Source: Leptospira hartskeerlii
GTDB taxonomy: Bacteria; Spirochaetota; Leptospiria; Leptospirales; Leptospiraceae
NCBI RefSeq assembly: GCF_002811475.1
Contig: NZ_NPDL01000002.1
Location: 310,001 to 374,000, forward strand
Length of the DNA: 64,000 nucleotides
Direction: 5' to 3'
The notes beneath the pieces are model-generated. The model did no database searches. It worked only from the letters and a program-made list of their open reading frames with translations, and was not told where the DNA came from. Every line of letters begins with the position of its first letter. The stretch's first letter is position 1. Position numbers and translations under genes: made by a program. Shown one piece after another: positions 1 through 9,300 of this stretch.

Positions 1-913
1 AAACGGGTCCTGTCAACATGATGGTCGGATCTTCTCCTGTAGCCACAGTCGATAGGATTTTCGCTCTCGGCTTTAACCCGTATTTTTTGATCCCTTCATC
101 GTTAGCAATCAGAACGGAAGCTGCACCATCCACAATCCCGGAAGAGTTTCCTAGAGTATGGATATGGTTGATCTTTCCGACATCGGGATAGGATCTAAGA
201 GCGATCGCATCTAGTTCCTTTTCGCCTACAGTTTTGAAAACTGCACCTAAACCGGAAAGGAATGCATAGTCTGATTCGATACGAGGGTTTTCATCTGTAT
301 CCACTACAGTTCCGTCTTCTAGCTTAACTGGAATAATAGATTTTTTGAATGCACCATCTTTGATCGCTTTATCAGCTTTTAACTGAGAAGATTCTGCGAA
401 CTTGTCCGCTTCTTCTCTGCTGATATTATATTTGGTTGCGATCAAGTCTGCAGAAATTCCCTGAGGAACAAGATTATAATGTTTTTGTATATTAGGATTT
501 CCTATATTAAAATCTCTGTCTCCTAAATCCGCCCCCATTTTTACGCGGCTCATGGATTCTACTCCACCGCCTAAACCTACCGCCATTGCTCCTGACTGAA
601 CATGGTTTGCGATATTGTTTACTGCTTGTAATCCGGATCCGCAGAAACGGTTTACAGTATATCCCGGAACGGAATTTGGCCATTGTGCAGCCATGACCGC
701 GTAACGGGCGATACATGCAGCTTGGTCATCCACTTGGGAAACGCAGCCTAAAACAACTTCTTCTACGATTTCTGGTTTTAATCCGTTTCTTTCTTGGATG
801 GCTAGTAGAGTAGAGGCGGAAAGTTCTTGCGGGTGAACCGATGCAAGCGTTCCTCTTTTTTTACCTTTCCCTCTTGGGGTACGGACCGCATCGATAACGT
901 ATGCGTTGGACAT
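1..913 (-). CDS. Thiolase (acetyl-CoA acyltransferase), 3' end outside window
   Basis: About 304 codons read on the minus strand from ATG at 913 and run off the left edge, so the C-terminal third is missing. The product begins [17 protein letters not shown], a typical thiolase N-terminus. It carries the nucleophilic cysteine motif [14 protein letters not shown] near residue 90 and the later [11 protein letters not shown] stretch of the family. Thiolases cleave or form 3-ketoacyl-CoA in the cytoplasm. In leptospires, which live on long-chain fatty acids, a beta-oxidation role (FadA-like) is the natural inference, but biosynthetic acetoacetyl-CoA thiolase is not excluded. A GGAG lies upstream of the ATG. 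The catalytic His and second Cys lie outside the window and cannot be checked. Confidence 0.93.
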   Translation of the reverse strand, partial: MSNAYVIDAVRTPRGKGKKRGTLASVHPQELSASTLLAIQERNGLKPEIVEEVVLGCVSQVDDQAACIARYAVMAAQWPNSVPGYTVNRFCGSGLQAVNNIANHVQSGAMAVGLGGGVESMSRVKMGADLGDRDFNIGNPNIQKHYNLVPQGISADLIATKYNISREEADKFAESSQLKADKAIKDGAFKKSIIPVKLEDGTVVDTDENPRIESDYAFLSGLGAVFKTVGEKELDAIALRSYPDVGKINHIHTLGNSSGIVDGAASVLIANDEGIKKYGLKPRAKILSTVATGEDPTIMLTGPV

Positions 914-926
914 AGTATTTCTCCTA

Positions 927-965
927 TAACGAAAGCCGTTCGGTTATTCTTGAACTTTTGTTCAA
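927..965. promoter_or_regulatory. Two palindromes in front of the thiolase gene
   Basis: The short gap upstream of the thiolase holds a perfect inverted repeat, TTGAAC-TTTT-GTTCAA (950-965). Next to it is an interrupted one, TAAC-N2-AA-N4-TT-N2-GTTA (927-946). Both lie where a promoter would be, 14-52 bases before the start codon. Palindromes of this size are typical of TetR/GntR-type operators, and fatty-acid degradation genes are often controlled that way. The identity of the regulator is unknown. Confidence 0.35.
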
Positions 966-1026
966 AAACGAAATATGCTTCCAGCTTGAGTTTAGAAGAA
1001 AGGAGGGAAAAGCAAGCTACTTCTTC

Positions 1027-1998
1027 TTATTCAAATATAACTTTGTCGAAGACCCTAAAATACCAGCAGTCTCCTTTTAAGTTTTCATAAAATCCGTTAT
1101 GGCCACCGTACTTTTGGATAAAGATCTTAAGCTTGGAACTTTTCGGGATCTCTTTGAATTCGTCGGGACGTATAATTGGATCATCTGCGGATGTAACTAT
1201 AGTCAGATCCACTTTTAGTTTTTCAAAATCCTTTGGGCCCAATGTATAAGAATTAAAATAATCATCCGAGTCTTTGAACTCTGCGGAAGACGCTACGATC
1301 CTATCTGTCATTTCCATAACCGTTTTCCCTTCCATGATATTTGTATAAGGATGTAGATCCGGAAAGTGTACGTTCTTTTTAGCCAAAGATTGTCTCCATT
1401 TATCCAAGAAATATTTTCCTAAGATCAGTTTGGAATCCATCATTTCAGTCGCAGACTTTGGATGAAGTGGGGGACTAACGGCAATGCAATGTTTTAAATT
1501 AGGGATACTTTGTTTATTCCTGGAATGCTCTCTTGCCACTCGGATCGTAAAATTCCCTCCCATTGAAAATCCGCCTAAGTATACCGGAAGTTTATGTCCG
1601 AATTCCTTTGCTACTTTACGGATTGCTTCATAGGTTTCTCGTATTAAACTTCCGTTAAATGGTTCCGGGTTTAAATGATGAGTATTCCCATGATCTCTTA
1701 AATTCAATCGAAAGATAGAAATTCCCTTATCATAAAATCTTCTGGAAGTCCTTTGGATATAATTTGAATCCATACTTCCTTCCCAACCGTGTATCAGCAC
1801 GAGCAGGGCTTTATTTTGTGGAGACTTAGAATAATGACCTAATAAACGAACTCCTTTACCTGCATCTATGACTACAGGAGAAGCTGCCTTGTCCATAGGA
1901 TGATCAGGAGTATTCTGCCTCATTAAAGAAGCTAAAACTGTTTGTACAAAAGGATGTCTGAGATGAATCGGAGGTTTGAAGGGACGAATAGTCTCCAT
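1027..1998 (-). CDS. YheT-type alpha/beta hydrolase
   Basis: This 323-residue cytoplasmic protein has an N-terminal FKPPIHLRHPFVQTVLASL segment of the kind seen in YheT/ABHD1-like hydrolases. The oxyanion region is LVLIHGWEG (about 66-74). The nucleophile elbow is GFSMGGN with Ser near residue 145. An acid-containing TSADDPI stretch follows, and GGHNGF near the C-terminus supplies the catalytic His. The family hydrolyses esters, but no substrate can be read from the sequence. The gene follows the histidine kinase gene by about 42 bases on the same strand and could be cotranscribed with it. The thiolase lies downstream behind its own putative control region. Confidence 0.85.
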   Translation of the reverse strand: METIRPFKPPIHLRHPFVQTVLASLMRQNTPDHPMDKAASPVVIDAGKGVRLLGHYSKSPQNKALLVLIHGWEGSMDSNYIQRTSRRFYDKGISIFRLNLRDHGNTHHLNPEPFNGSLIRETYEAIRKVAKEFGHKLPVYLGGFSMGGNFTIRVAREHSRNKQSIPNLKHCIAVSPPLHPKSATEMMDSKLILGKYFLDKWRQSLAKKNVHFPDLHPYTNIMEGKTVMEMTDRIVASSAEFKDSDDYFNSYTLGPKDFEKLKVDLTIVTSADDPIIRPDEFKEIPKSSKLKIFIQKYGGHNGFYENLKGDCWYFRVFDKVIFE

Positions 1999-2040
1999 GC
2001 CGACATTTTTTCGGATCAGGTTTTGTTAGACAAGCATTCG

Positions 2041-4338
2041 TCAAAGAAAATCGGTAAGAACTTTATACAATTGTTTTGGTTGGAATGGTTTGCCGATAAA
2101 ACCTTCTATTCCATGTTGCGCGCATTTTTTATACGCTTCGGAAAAGGAACTAGCAGTGACTGCAACAATAGGAGTTTTTGCATTAGAGGAATTTAAAGCA
2201 TGTATTGCGTCTGCAGTATGATATCCGTCCATCTCCGGCATTTGCAGATCTAATAGGATGAGATCGTATTTCTTTTCGTTAGTATCTAAAAGTTTTAATG
2301 CTTCTTTACCGCTTAAAGCAGAGTCGGATTGTATCCCGGTTTTACTCAGATGTTTGGCAAGGATCTTCACATTGATCTCATTATCATCTACGATTAGGAC
2401 CGAATTCGAGGAGAATTTAGGAACAGTTTCGGATTGGATCTGTGCAGGATTGAGAGGAGTTTCTGCTTCTTTTTTTAAAGGAAGAATGATGGAAAATTCA
2501 GAACCATGCCCAGGTTCGGAATTCAGTCGAACATCACCTTTCATTTTAGAAGTCAGTCTTTTAACTATATACAGCCCAAGTCCCACACCTTTGTATTTAC
2601 GAGTGTCTGCCAAATCTTCTTGGTGAAATGCGTCGAATATCCTTTGTCTTGCTTCTTCTTTAATTCCTATACCAGTGTCTTTTACTTTGAACAGGATGGA
2701 AGCTTCTCCTTCTAAATCCAAGGAGAGCGTAATGGAGCCTTTGTCCGTAAACTTGATTGAGTTTGTGATTAGGTTCAATAGCACCTGTTCGATCCTAGTC
2801 CTGTCTCCTACGATCACTCTAGGAAATTTTTCAGAGATGAATATTTTGAACTCAATATTCTTTTCGAAAGCTTTAGGTTCTACTAATATACGTATAAAAT
2901 CGAGAAATGTTTTGACCTCGAAAGCTTCTTCCTTGATCTCCATTTTTGCGGAATCAACGGTGATCACTTGTAATAGGTCATCTATCAATCGGGATAGAAT
3001 TTCCGTTGAATCGGAGAGATCCTTTAGATATTCCTTTTGTTCTAGATCTAATTTGGAACTTGCAAGAAGGGTCGTCATTCCGAAAATTCCGTTCAAAGGG
3101 GTTCTCATTTCGTGAGAGATCATTCCTAAAAATTCGGACTTTGCTCTGTCTGCCTGTTCCGCTTTTTCTTTCGCCTTTTCCAACGCGATCTCGGATTGTT
3201 TTGCAGCGGAAATATCCGTATGAGTTCCTACAATACGTGTAGGTTCTCCATTCTCATCTTTGATGATAAGCGCTCTAGAACGAACAAATATATATTCTCC
3301 TCCTTTCGTTTTGAATCTTAAGACCTTATCGAATCTTTCCGTTTCTTCGGATCGATGTCTTTGGAACGCAGAAAGTGCAATCCTCAAATCCTTAGGATGT
3401 ACCAATTTTCTCCAAACCTGGATATCGTTTGAGGCGATCTCTTCATTCGTATAACCAAGCATCGTTTTCCATCTTTCGGAGAGAAAAAGTTGTTCGGTCT
3501 TCACATTGTAGTCCCAGTATCCGTCATTGGATGCAAGATATGTGAACTCCAATTGTTCTTTTTGTATCCTAAGTTGATTCTCTACGTTCCGAATTTCTGT
3601 GATATTCTTATTACTTATTAGGAGGCCTTCATATACCCGGCTGATATGAAGAAGATAAAATCCTAGATCCCCCTTAGCATCTTTGATCTCATATTCTTTT
3701 TTTTCTGCCTGTTGCGTGAGATAAACTTTCTTAAAGAGATCGAACATTCCTATGTCCACGTTTTGAGGAAATACGCTGTATAAATTTTTGCCGATCGAGA
3801 TCTCTTTAGGCATTCCCATCTCCGCTTCCGCGGCAGGGTTTAAATCTTTATATAAAAAATCTATAATGGATCCTTTATCATCGAAAACCGGCTCTAAATA
3901 ATAAATTGCGTCCTCGTTCCTATACGCCGCTTCTCTAAAAATATCTTTTTCTTTGATCTCTTGGTTGAGGTCTTTTGCGATTGAAATGATCCAATCGTCT
4001 TGATGGCAGAGCATAGTGGAGTCAAAATACCTTCCGGAAAGTACGGATTGACGGATCCCTCTCCATTCGGAGCCCGCTTTGCAGATGGATTCCATAAATG
4101 CTGCAAACTCAGGCTTAACTTCATTTACGTCGGATCTTAGCTGTGTGAAATTCCTTCCTATAATGAAGTCCTTCTCCATTTGCAAAAGTTTAGCGCCTTG
4201 CTCGTTGCAATAATGGAGTTTTATATCTTTGATCTTACTATTTTCGTCTCGAAGAAGTTCGTTCACATATATGGAAGTCCCGTCTGAATTTTCGAAAAAT
4301 TTAATAAATGTAAGAATGTCTGACGGGATCTCGTTCAT
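2041..4338 (-). CDS. Hybrid sensor histidine kinase (PAS-PAS-HisKA-HATPase-REC)
   Basis: This 765-residue protein has no obvious membrane segment. Residues 1-250 hold PAS-like sensing regions. A clearer PAS/PAC pair spans about 265-380 (WDYNVKTEQLFLSERW, then VGTHTDISAAKQSE). The H-box is MISHEMRTPLNG with His near 409. The ATPase domain follows with an N-box-like LLNLITNSIKFT, GIGIK and GVGLGLYIVKRL. The C-terminal receiver starts SVLIVDDNEIN and has its phosphoacceptor in LLDLQMPEMDG, Asp near 697, with a late Lys in FIGKPF. No histidine phosphotransfer domain is attached, so a separate partner is expected. No response regulator gene lies next to it. The signal is unknown; soluble PAS kinases usually sense redox, gas or a ligand inside the cell. 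Confidence 0.93.
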   Translation of the reverse strand: MNEIPSDILTFIKFFENSDGTSIYVNELLRDENSKIKDIKLHYCNEQGAKLLQMEKDFIIGRNFTQLRSDVNEVKPEFAAFMESICKAGSEWRGIRQSVLSGRYFDSTMLCHQDDWIISIAKDLNQEIKEKDIFREAAYRNEDAIYYLEPVFDDKGSIIDFLYKDLNPAAEAEMGMPKEISIGKNLYSVFPQNVDIGMFDLFKKVYLTQQAEKKEYEIKDAKGDLGFYLLHISRVYEGLLISNKNITEIRNVENQLRIQKEQLEFTYLASNDGYWDYNVKTEQLFLSERWKTMLGYTNEEIASNDIQVWRKLVHPKDLRIALSAFQRHRSEETERFDKVLRFKTKGGEYIFVRSRALIIKDENGEPTRIVGTHTDISAAKQSEIALEKAKEKAEQADRAKSEFLGMISHEMRTPLNGIFGMTTLLASSKLDLEQKEYLKDLSDSTEILSRLIDDLLQVITVDSAKMEIKEEAFEVKTFLDFIRILVEPKAFEKNIEFKIFISEKFPRVIVGDRTRIEQVLLNLITNSIKFTDKGSITLSLDLEGEASILFKVKDTGIGIKEEARQRIFDAFHQEDLADTRKYKGVGLGLYIVKRLTSKMKGDVRLNSEPGHGSEFSIILPLKKEAETPLNPAQIQSETVPKFSSNSVLIVDDNEINVKILAKHLSKTGIQSDSALSGKEALKLLDTNEKKYDLILLDLQMPEMDGYHTADAIHALNSSNAKTPIVAVTASSFSEAYKKCAQHGIEGFIGKPFQPKQLYKVLTDFL

Positions 4339-4749
4339 CTTCGTGCTAAGGACTATTACATCATTATAGGACGGTGAAAAAGGCCCGGAATTTCCGGAAA
4401 GAAAACGGTAAATCCTAAACGAGTAAACGCAGGTTTATTATCCGAAAGAAGCGAGTTGAAAAGGATTTTTTGAGGAGGAGAAGTAGGAAAATTCTCCCGT
4501 TAGCAAACTTAATCCTCGGGCCCTGAGTTTGAGACCTCTTTTTCGGGCTTTTGAGAAGTAAGTTTCCAAATTTCTGATCTTGCAGGAAGGGTTTCTAAGG
4601 CTTCCGCCTCATTTTGCCTGGATTCCAACTTTTTACATAGGTCTTGAAAGGGGTGACGAAGGGAAGAAGCTCCACGTATGCTCATATCCAAATTGTCCAA
4701 TAATGAGACTCAGTATCAATAAAATCTTTTCCTTTCGAAAATTTTTCTA
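4339..4749. other. Intergenic stretch between divergent histidine kinase and efflux operon
   Basis: About 400 bases separate the kinase start from the efflux promoter. Apart from the small reading frame at 4509-4700 (listed separately) I see no RNA gene, terminator with a clear U-tract or repeat. The kinase promoter must lie near 4339-4450, but no convincing -35/-10 pair could be chosen. Confidence 0.4.
4509..4700 (-). CDS. Possible small hypothetical protein (63 aa)
   Basis: An open frame of 63 codons starts at a TTG (4700) or at an internal ATG six codons later. It encodes a hydrophilic, charged peptide ending KEVSNSGPED. It sits alone between two divergent transcription units. No good ribosome binding site precedes either start and no family is recognised. 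The amino-acid mix looks protein-like rather than low-complexity, which is the only argument for it. It may equally be a chance frame. Confidence 0.25.
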   Translation of the reverse strand: MDNLDMSIRGASSLRHPFQDLCKKLESRQNEAEALETLPARSEIWKLTSQKPEKEVSNSGPED

Positions 4750-4777
4750 TTGACATAGGAAACAATAAAAATATATT
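4750..4777 (+). promoter_or_regulatory. Promoter of the RND efflux operon
   Basis: TTGACA (4750-4755) and TATATT (4772-4777) are separated by 16 bases, close to the vegetative sigma-70 consensus. Transcription would begin near 4784, about 48 bases before the chosen start codon of the outer-membrane factor. The whole -35/-10 interval is covered by a 12+12 base inverted repeat (4754-4789), which points to steric repression. Confidence 0.7.
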
Positions 4778-4820
4778 TTGTTTCCTATGTATGGAAACAA
4801 AATATACTATAAATGTTTCC
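4754..4820. promoter_or_regulatory. Tandem operator palindromes (GGAAACA/TGTTTCC), probable TetR sites
   Basis: Arms CATAGGAAACAA (4754-4765) and TTGTTTCCTATG (4778-4789) are exact inverted copies around the promoter spacer. A second pair, GGAAACA (4793-4799) and TGTTTCC (4814-4820), follows in the 5' leader with the same 21-base half-site pitch. The middle two half-sites (4779-4799) also form an inverted pair. The operon ends with two TetR genes, so autoregulation of the pump by one or both products is the simplest reading. A related half-site, TCGTTTCCTAAG, occurs at 10306-10317 just before the second TetR gene. Confidence 0.65.
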
Positions 4821-4831
4821 TTTTGGATGTT

Positions 4832-6394
4832 ATGCAAGAAAAACAGAATCAGGCAGCCTTTCGTGGTATTACTTACTTAGGTATTTTTCTAAGTGCACTT
4901 TCTATCTTTGGAGATACTCGGGACGATCTGGAGAAGGAAGGAGTCTGGACCACTACCTCTCTTATCCGTTACTCCTTGGAGAATTCAGTCCAGGCAAAGA
5001 TGAGCCGACTGGACTTAGAGAACTCCGAGTATGATTGGGAAAAGGAGAACGGTAAATATAATTTTGTCGGAACTTTAACCGCTAATACTCAAAAGACGAA
5101 TAACTTACCTCTTCCCCAATATACTCTGCAAGGTCGAGAGATCACAAGTAACACTATCTCCGCAGGTTTATCAAAAGTTTTTAATACAGGAACCACCGCG
5201 GGTTTAACAGTATCGGATAACCGTTACGAAACGGATGCGGGGAAAAGACCGGAACAACAAGGAACAATCGCTCAACAATTCGCGCAGCCAAGTCTTCACT
5301 TTGCAAATCTTGGTTTCACACTTAAACAGGAATTACTGAAGAATATTTTCGGATACCAACAAAGAAGATCCTTAGAGATCAGCAGGAGAAGTTCCGCGGT
5401 CAGAAAATTGGACGCGATGAACACTCTCTCTAGATCCGTGGTCCAGTCCTTACTCGCTTTTTGGAATTTATCCTTAGCGGACGAAAATCTTAAAACTGCA
5501 GAGCTGCTCGTTAAAAGTGTGAGGAATGTAAAAGATATCACTACTTCCAAGGTTCGTATGGGAGTAGCGGAAGATTACGAGTCCGGACAATGGAACGCAC
5601 TTTTGATCTCCGCAGAAAATCAACACAGACAGGCAAAATTGGAGAAAGATAGGGTCCGTAGAGATTTACTCGTTTCTCTTGGAAAAGATCCGGAAACTAA
5701 AGTGAACTTCTCCTTAGTTCTAGACGATTCTCTTCCTTCTTTAGGCGCAGAAGATTCAGAAACGGAAGAAGCCTTCCACCATCGGTACGATTTCAAAAGT
5801 ATCGCTTTACAAAAACAGAATGCGGGGACCGCGCTTGAGATCTCTAAAAACGGATTATTGCCTTCTCTTTATGTGAGTGGAACTTACAATTCTAGAGAAT
5901 ACGATCGTAATTTCCCCCAGAGTTTTGATGGAATAGGTGCCGGTAGATTTACCCAAAATTCCGCAGAGATCAAAATGGATTATCCTCTTGGAAATGATAC
6001 AGCGAGAGCGGAATATAAAAATTCTTTAACACAAAGTAGGAAGATGGATCTTCTTTTGGAGCAAACAAAAGAGCAGGTTAAAACTGACGTAAGGCAAGGG
6101 CTGCAAAAGATCAACACTACTCATGAGATCCTCGAAGAATCAAAAAAGAATCTCTTTCAAGCGGAGAAGTTTTACTCGGGCATTCTGCCCAGATATAGAT
6201 ACGGAAGAGCCACATCCGTAAACGTTAAGAATGCATTGGACCTGGTAGCTCAGGCTAGATACGGACTGATGCAAGCAAAAGTGAATTATAACTCGGCGCT
6301 AGTACAATACGAGCTCTCTAAAGGGACTCTGTTCCGCAAATACGGAATGGATGCCGAAGAAGTTCTGAACCAAAATACCGGAGACCAAAAATGA
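4832..6394 (+). CDS. TolC-like outer-membrane efflux protein
   Basis: A 520-residue outer-membrane factor when started at ATG 4832. Frame-consistent upstream starts (TTG 4778, ATG 4787) lie inside the operator and near the predicted transcription start, so they are less likely. A hydrophobic segment LGIFLSALSIF near residues 15-25 serves as signal peptide. The rest shows the long helical, Gln/Asn/Ala-rich repeats of the OEP family in two halves, for example AELLVKSVRNVKDITTSKV and LDLVAQARYGLMQAK. Length is slightly above the usual 420-500. It would form the trimeric exit duct for the RND pump encoded immediately downstream, whose start codon overlaps its stop (ATGA). No periplasmic adaptor gene is present in the operon. 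Confidence 0.85.
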   Translation: MQEKQNQAAFRGITYLGIFLSALSIFGDTRDDLEKEGVWTTTSLIRYSLENSVQAKMSRLDLENSEYDWEKENGKYNFVGTLTANTQKTNNLPLPQYTLQGREITSNTISAGLSKVFNTGTTAGLTVSDNRYETDAGKRPEQQGTIAQQFAQPSLHFANLGFTLKQELLKNIFGYQQRRSLEISRRSSAVRKLDAMNTLSRSVVQSLLAFWNLSLADENLKTAELLVKSVRNVKDITTSKVRMGVAEDYESGQWNALLISAENQHRQAKLEKDRVRRDLLVSLGKDPETKVNFSLVLDDSLPSLGAEDSETEEAFHHRYDFKSIALQKQNAGTALEISKNGLLPSLYVSGTYNSREYDRNFPQSFDGIGAGRFTQNSAEIKMDYPLGNDTARAEYKNSLTQSRKMDLLLEQTKEQVKTDVRQGLQKINTTHEILEESKKNLFQAEKFYSGILPRYRYGRATSVNVKNALDLVAQARYGLMQAKVNYNSALVQYELSKGTLFRKYGMDAEEVLNQNTGDQK

Positions 6395-9300
6395 ATTTTG
6401 CAGAGTTATCGATCAAACGACCGATATTTATTACCTGTACGGTTCTCATCATTCTTGTTTCGGGATATCTTTCCCTGAACAAGTTGGGTGTGGACCTTTT
6501 TCCTAACGTAACGATTCCGGTAGTCACAGTGACTGTGCCTTATCCTGGAGCGGCGCCCAACGAGATCGAAACTCTGATCGCAAAACCGGTGGAAGACGAA
6601 CTTTCTACTATCTCCGGAGTGAAAAGGATCCGTTCTACTTGTAGCGAAGGTTCCGGAACTATCATCTTGGAGTTTACCTTAGAGACCGACGTGAAATACG
6701 CGGAACAGCAGGTAAGAGATAAGGTCTCTGCGGTAAAACCTAAATTGCCGAACGATATTAAAGAGCCTATCATCAGAAGGATAGATCCTGCGGACCAGCC
6801 GATCATCATTCTTGCATTGAATGCAAACTTGAGTGAAGCACAGATCTACGATATCGCTAACGAAGAGATCAAACAGAATCTTTTAACCGCTAAGGACGTG
6901 GGAAATATCACGATCTATGGCGGACGTAAAAGAGAGATCCACGTTGCTCTTGATCGCCAAAAATTAAAACAACATATGATCCCTGCTTCTGTGGTTTCCA
7001 ATCGTTTGGCTTCCGGTGGAACGAATATCCCTGCAGGTAAAGTGAGTAAGGCAGATTCAGAATTGGTTTATAGAACCATCAATGAATTCAAGTCTCCTCA
7101 AGAGATCCGAGACACTCCTATTTCCTTATTCGGGAACGAGGTTCCTGTTAAGATAGGACAATTGGGAGAAGTAGTGGATACCCTTGAGGACGAAAGCACT
7201 CGTGCATACTTCAACGGTAAGAAGGCAGTCTTCTTGTTGGTATTCAAACAATCGGGTTCTAACACAGTTGCTGTCGCTCAAGAAGTAAAAAAAAGGATCG
7301 ATGATCTAAACAAGGAACTCGCTAGAAGAGAAGGTGGTGCAGTTCTTTCTATTGCGAACGATAACTCCATTCAGATCGACGATAATATATACGACGTTAA
7401 AGAAACAATCATCATAGGAATAGCACTCACGATCGTAGTAGTTCTGTTGTTTTTAGGGAGTGTGAGATCCACGATCATCACAGGACTTGCATTACCTAAC
7501 TCACTTTTAGGTGCGTTCATTTTAATGGCCGTTGCAGGATTTACAGTAAACGTAATGACGCTCCTTGCATTGAGCTTGGCAGTCGGACTTCTCATAGACG
7601 ATGCGATCGTGGTTCGGGAAAATATTTTCCGGCATAGGGAGATGGGTAAAACCGCAAGAGAAGCTTCCACAGAAGGAACAAAAGAAGTAACGTTAGCGGT
7701 AATCGCAACCACTATGACTGTGATCGCGGTATTCTTGCCTATCGCGTTCGTAAGCGGAGTAGTGGGACAGTTCTTAAGAGAATTCGGACTAACAGTATGT
7801 TTTGCTCTTTTGATCTCTCTTTATGACGCTCTTACAATCGCTCCAATGTTATCCGCTTATTTTGGTGGAAAAATTTCAGGATCACATGCACAAGCAGGTC
7901 ATGGACATTCTTCACAAGAATTCTTAAGCGTTTCTACAGAAGGAAAGAAAAAGAAGAAGAATGGAGCGACCACAACTTTAGAAGAGATTGCATTCTCCAA
8001 GATAAGAGCTCAAGAGGCTCCAAAAGGAATTGTTTCCAAAGTATTCTCTACTTTGTTCGAGCTCTTAAAGTTTGTATTCGGAGTTTTAGGTAGAATTCTT
8101 TCTCCTATAGAGAAAGGACTGGATTCAGTCTTATCCGGATTTAACGTATTCCAAACTTGGTTGGAAAATATTTACGCAAGCGTTTTGAAATTCACCTTAA
8201 AACGTCCCGTGTTTATTTTGAGTGGGGCAGTTTTGATCTTCGTTGCCAGCTTAATGCTGACCAAGTATATTCCGAAAACATTCTTACCTGCGCAAGACCA
8301 AGGAAAATTCCAAGTCACCTTGGACATGCCTCCTGGCACTTCCGTACAAAAAATGGCGGAGATCGCCCAGGAAGCGTATAAAGAGATCTCTTCTCATAAA
8401 GAAGTAAAATTGGTAGCTATGTTCAATACGAATAGGACTACTACAATGTTCGTGGAAATGATCCCGGCGAAAGAAAGGAAGATGAACACTTCTCAGTTCA
8501 AGGACCTTCTTCGTAAAGAATTGGAATCCTTCTCATACGCAAACCCGATCGTAAAGGATGTGGATAACGTGGGTGGAGGACAAAGACCTTTCACTCTGGT
8601 TGTAAGCGGACAAAACGGAAAAGTAGTGGAAGAATATTCCAGAAAACTTTTCGAAAAATTAAGAGAATCTAAAGCACTTCTGGATGTGGATACAAGTTAC
8701 AGAGCAGGTGCTCCCGAATTCAGAGTTGTGCCTGACCGCAATAGAGAAGTTTTACTCGGAATTCCAGGAACTGTCATCGGAACAGAATTGAGAACCTTGG
8801 TAGAAGGCACTACTCCTGCGGTTTATCGAGAGAACGGAGTGGAATACGATATTCGTGTTCGATTGAAAGAAGGGCAGAGAGATTTGAAGGATAATTTCTA
8901 CAATTCTTTCGTTCCTAACTTCAACAACATGATGATCCCGATCCAAAACGTTGCAAAAGCGGAAGAGACCACAGGTCTTGCAACTATCAACCGTATGAAC
9001 AGAAACCAATCTGTGGAGATCTATGCGGACGTAAATCCGGATGGACCAGGTATGGGTGGAGCAATGGAAGAAGTAACTAAACTTACTCAAACAGAAATGC
9101 CTCTTCCTCCTGGAGTTCGTATCGGATACACAGGACAGGCTGAGAACTTTAAGGAGATGGGAACTTCTCTTGGGATCGCTATGGGACTTGGGGTGTTATT
9201 CATCTACATGGTTCTTGCTTCCTTGTATGAAAGTTTTATCACACCGATCGCGATCATGCTGGTTCTTCCTTTGGCACTTTGCGGTGCGTTCATCGCTTTA

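Noticed and set aside
827..1090. 87-codon plus-strand frame across the thiolase promoter
   Set aside because: Overlaps the thiolase start and the hydrolase end on the other strand; no ribosome-binding site or recognisable product.
4509..4700. Small frame as toxin or antitoxin
   Set aside because: Single gene without partner, no known fold, weak start signals; listed only as a low-confidence hypothetical.
7371..7712. 113-codon frame opposite the RND gene
   Set aside because: Antisense shadow of a strongly conserved membrane-protein gene.
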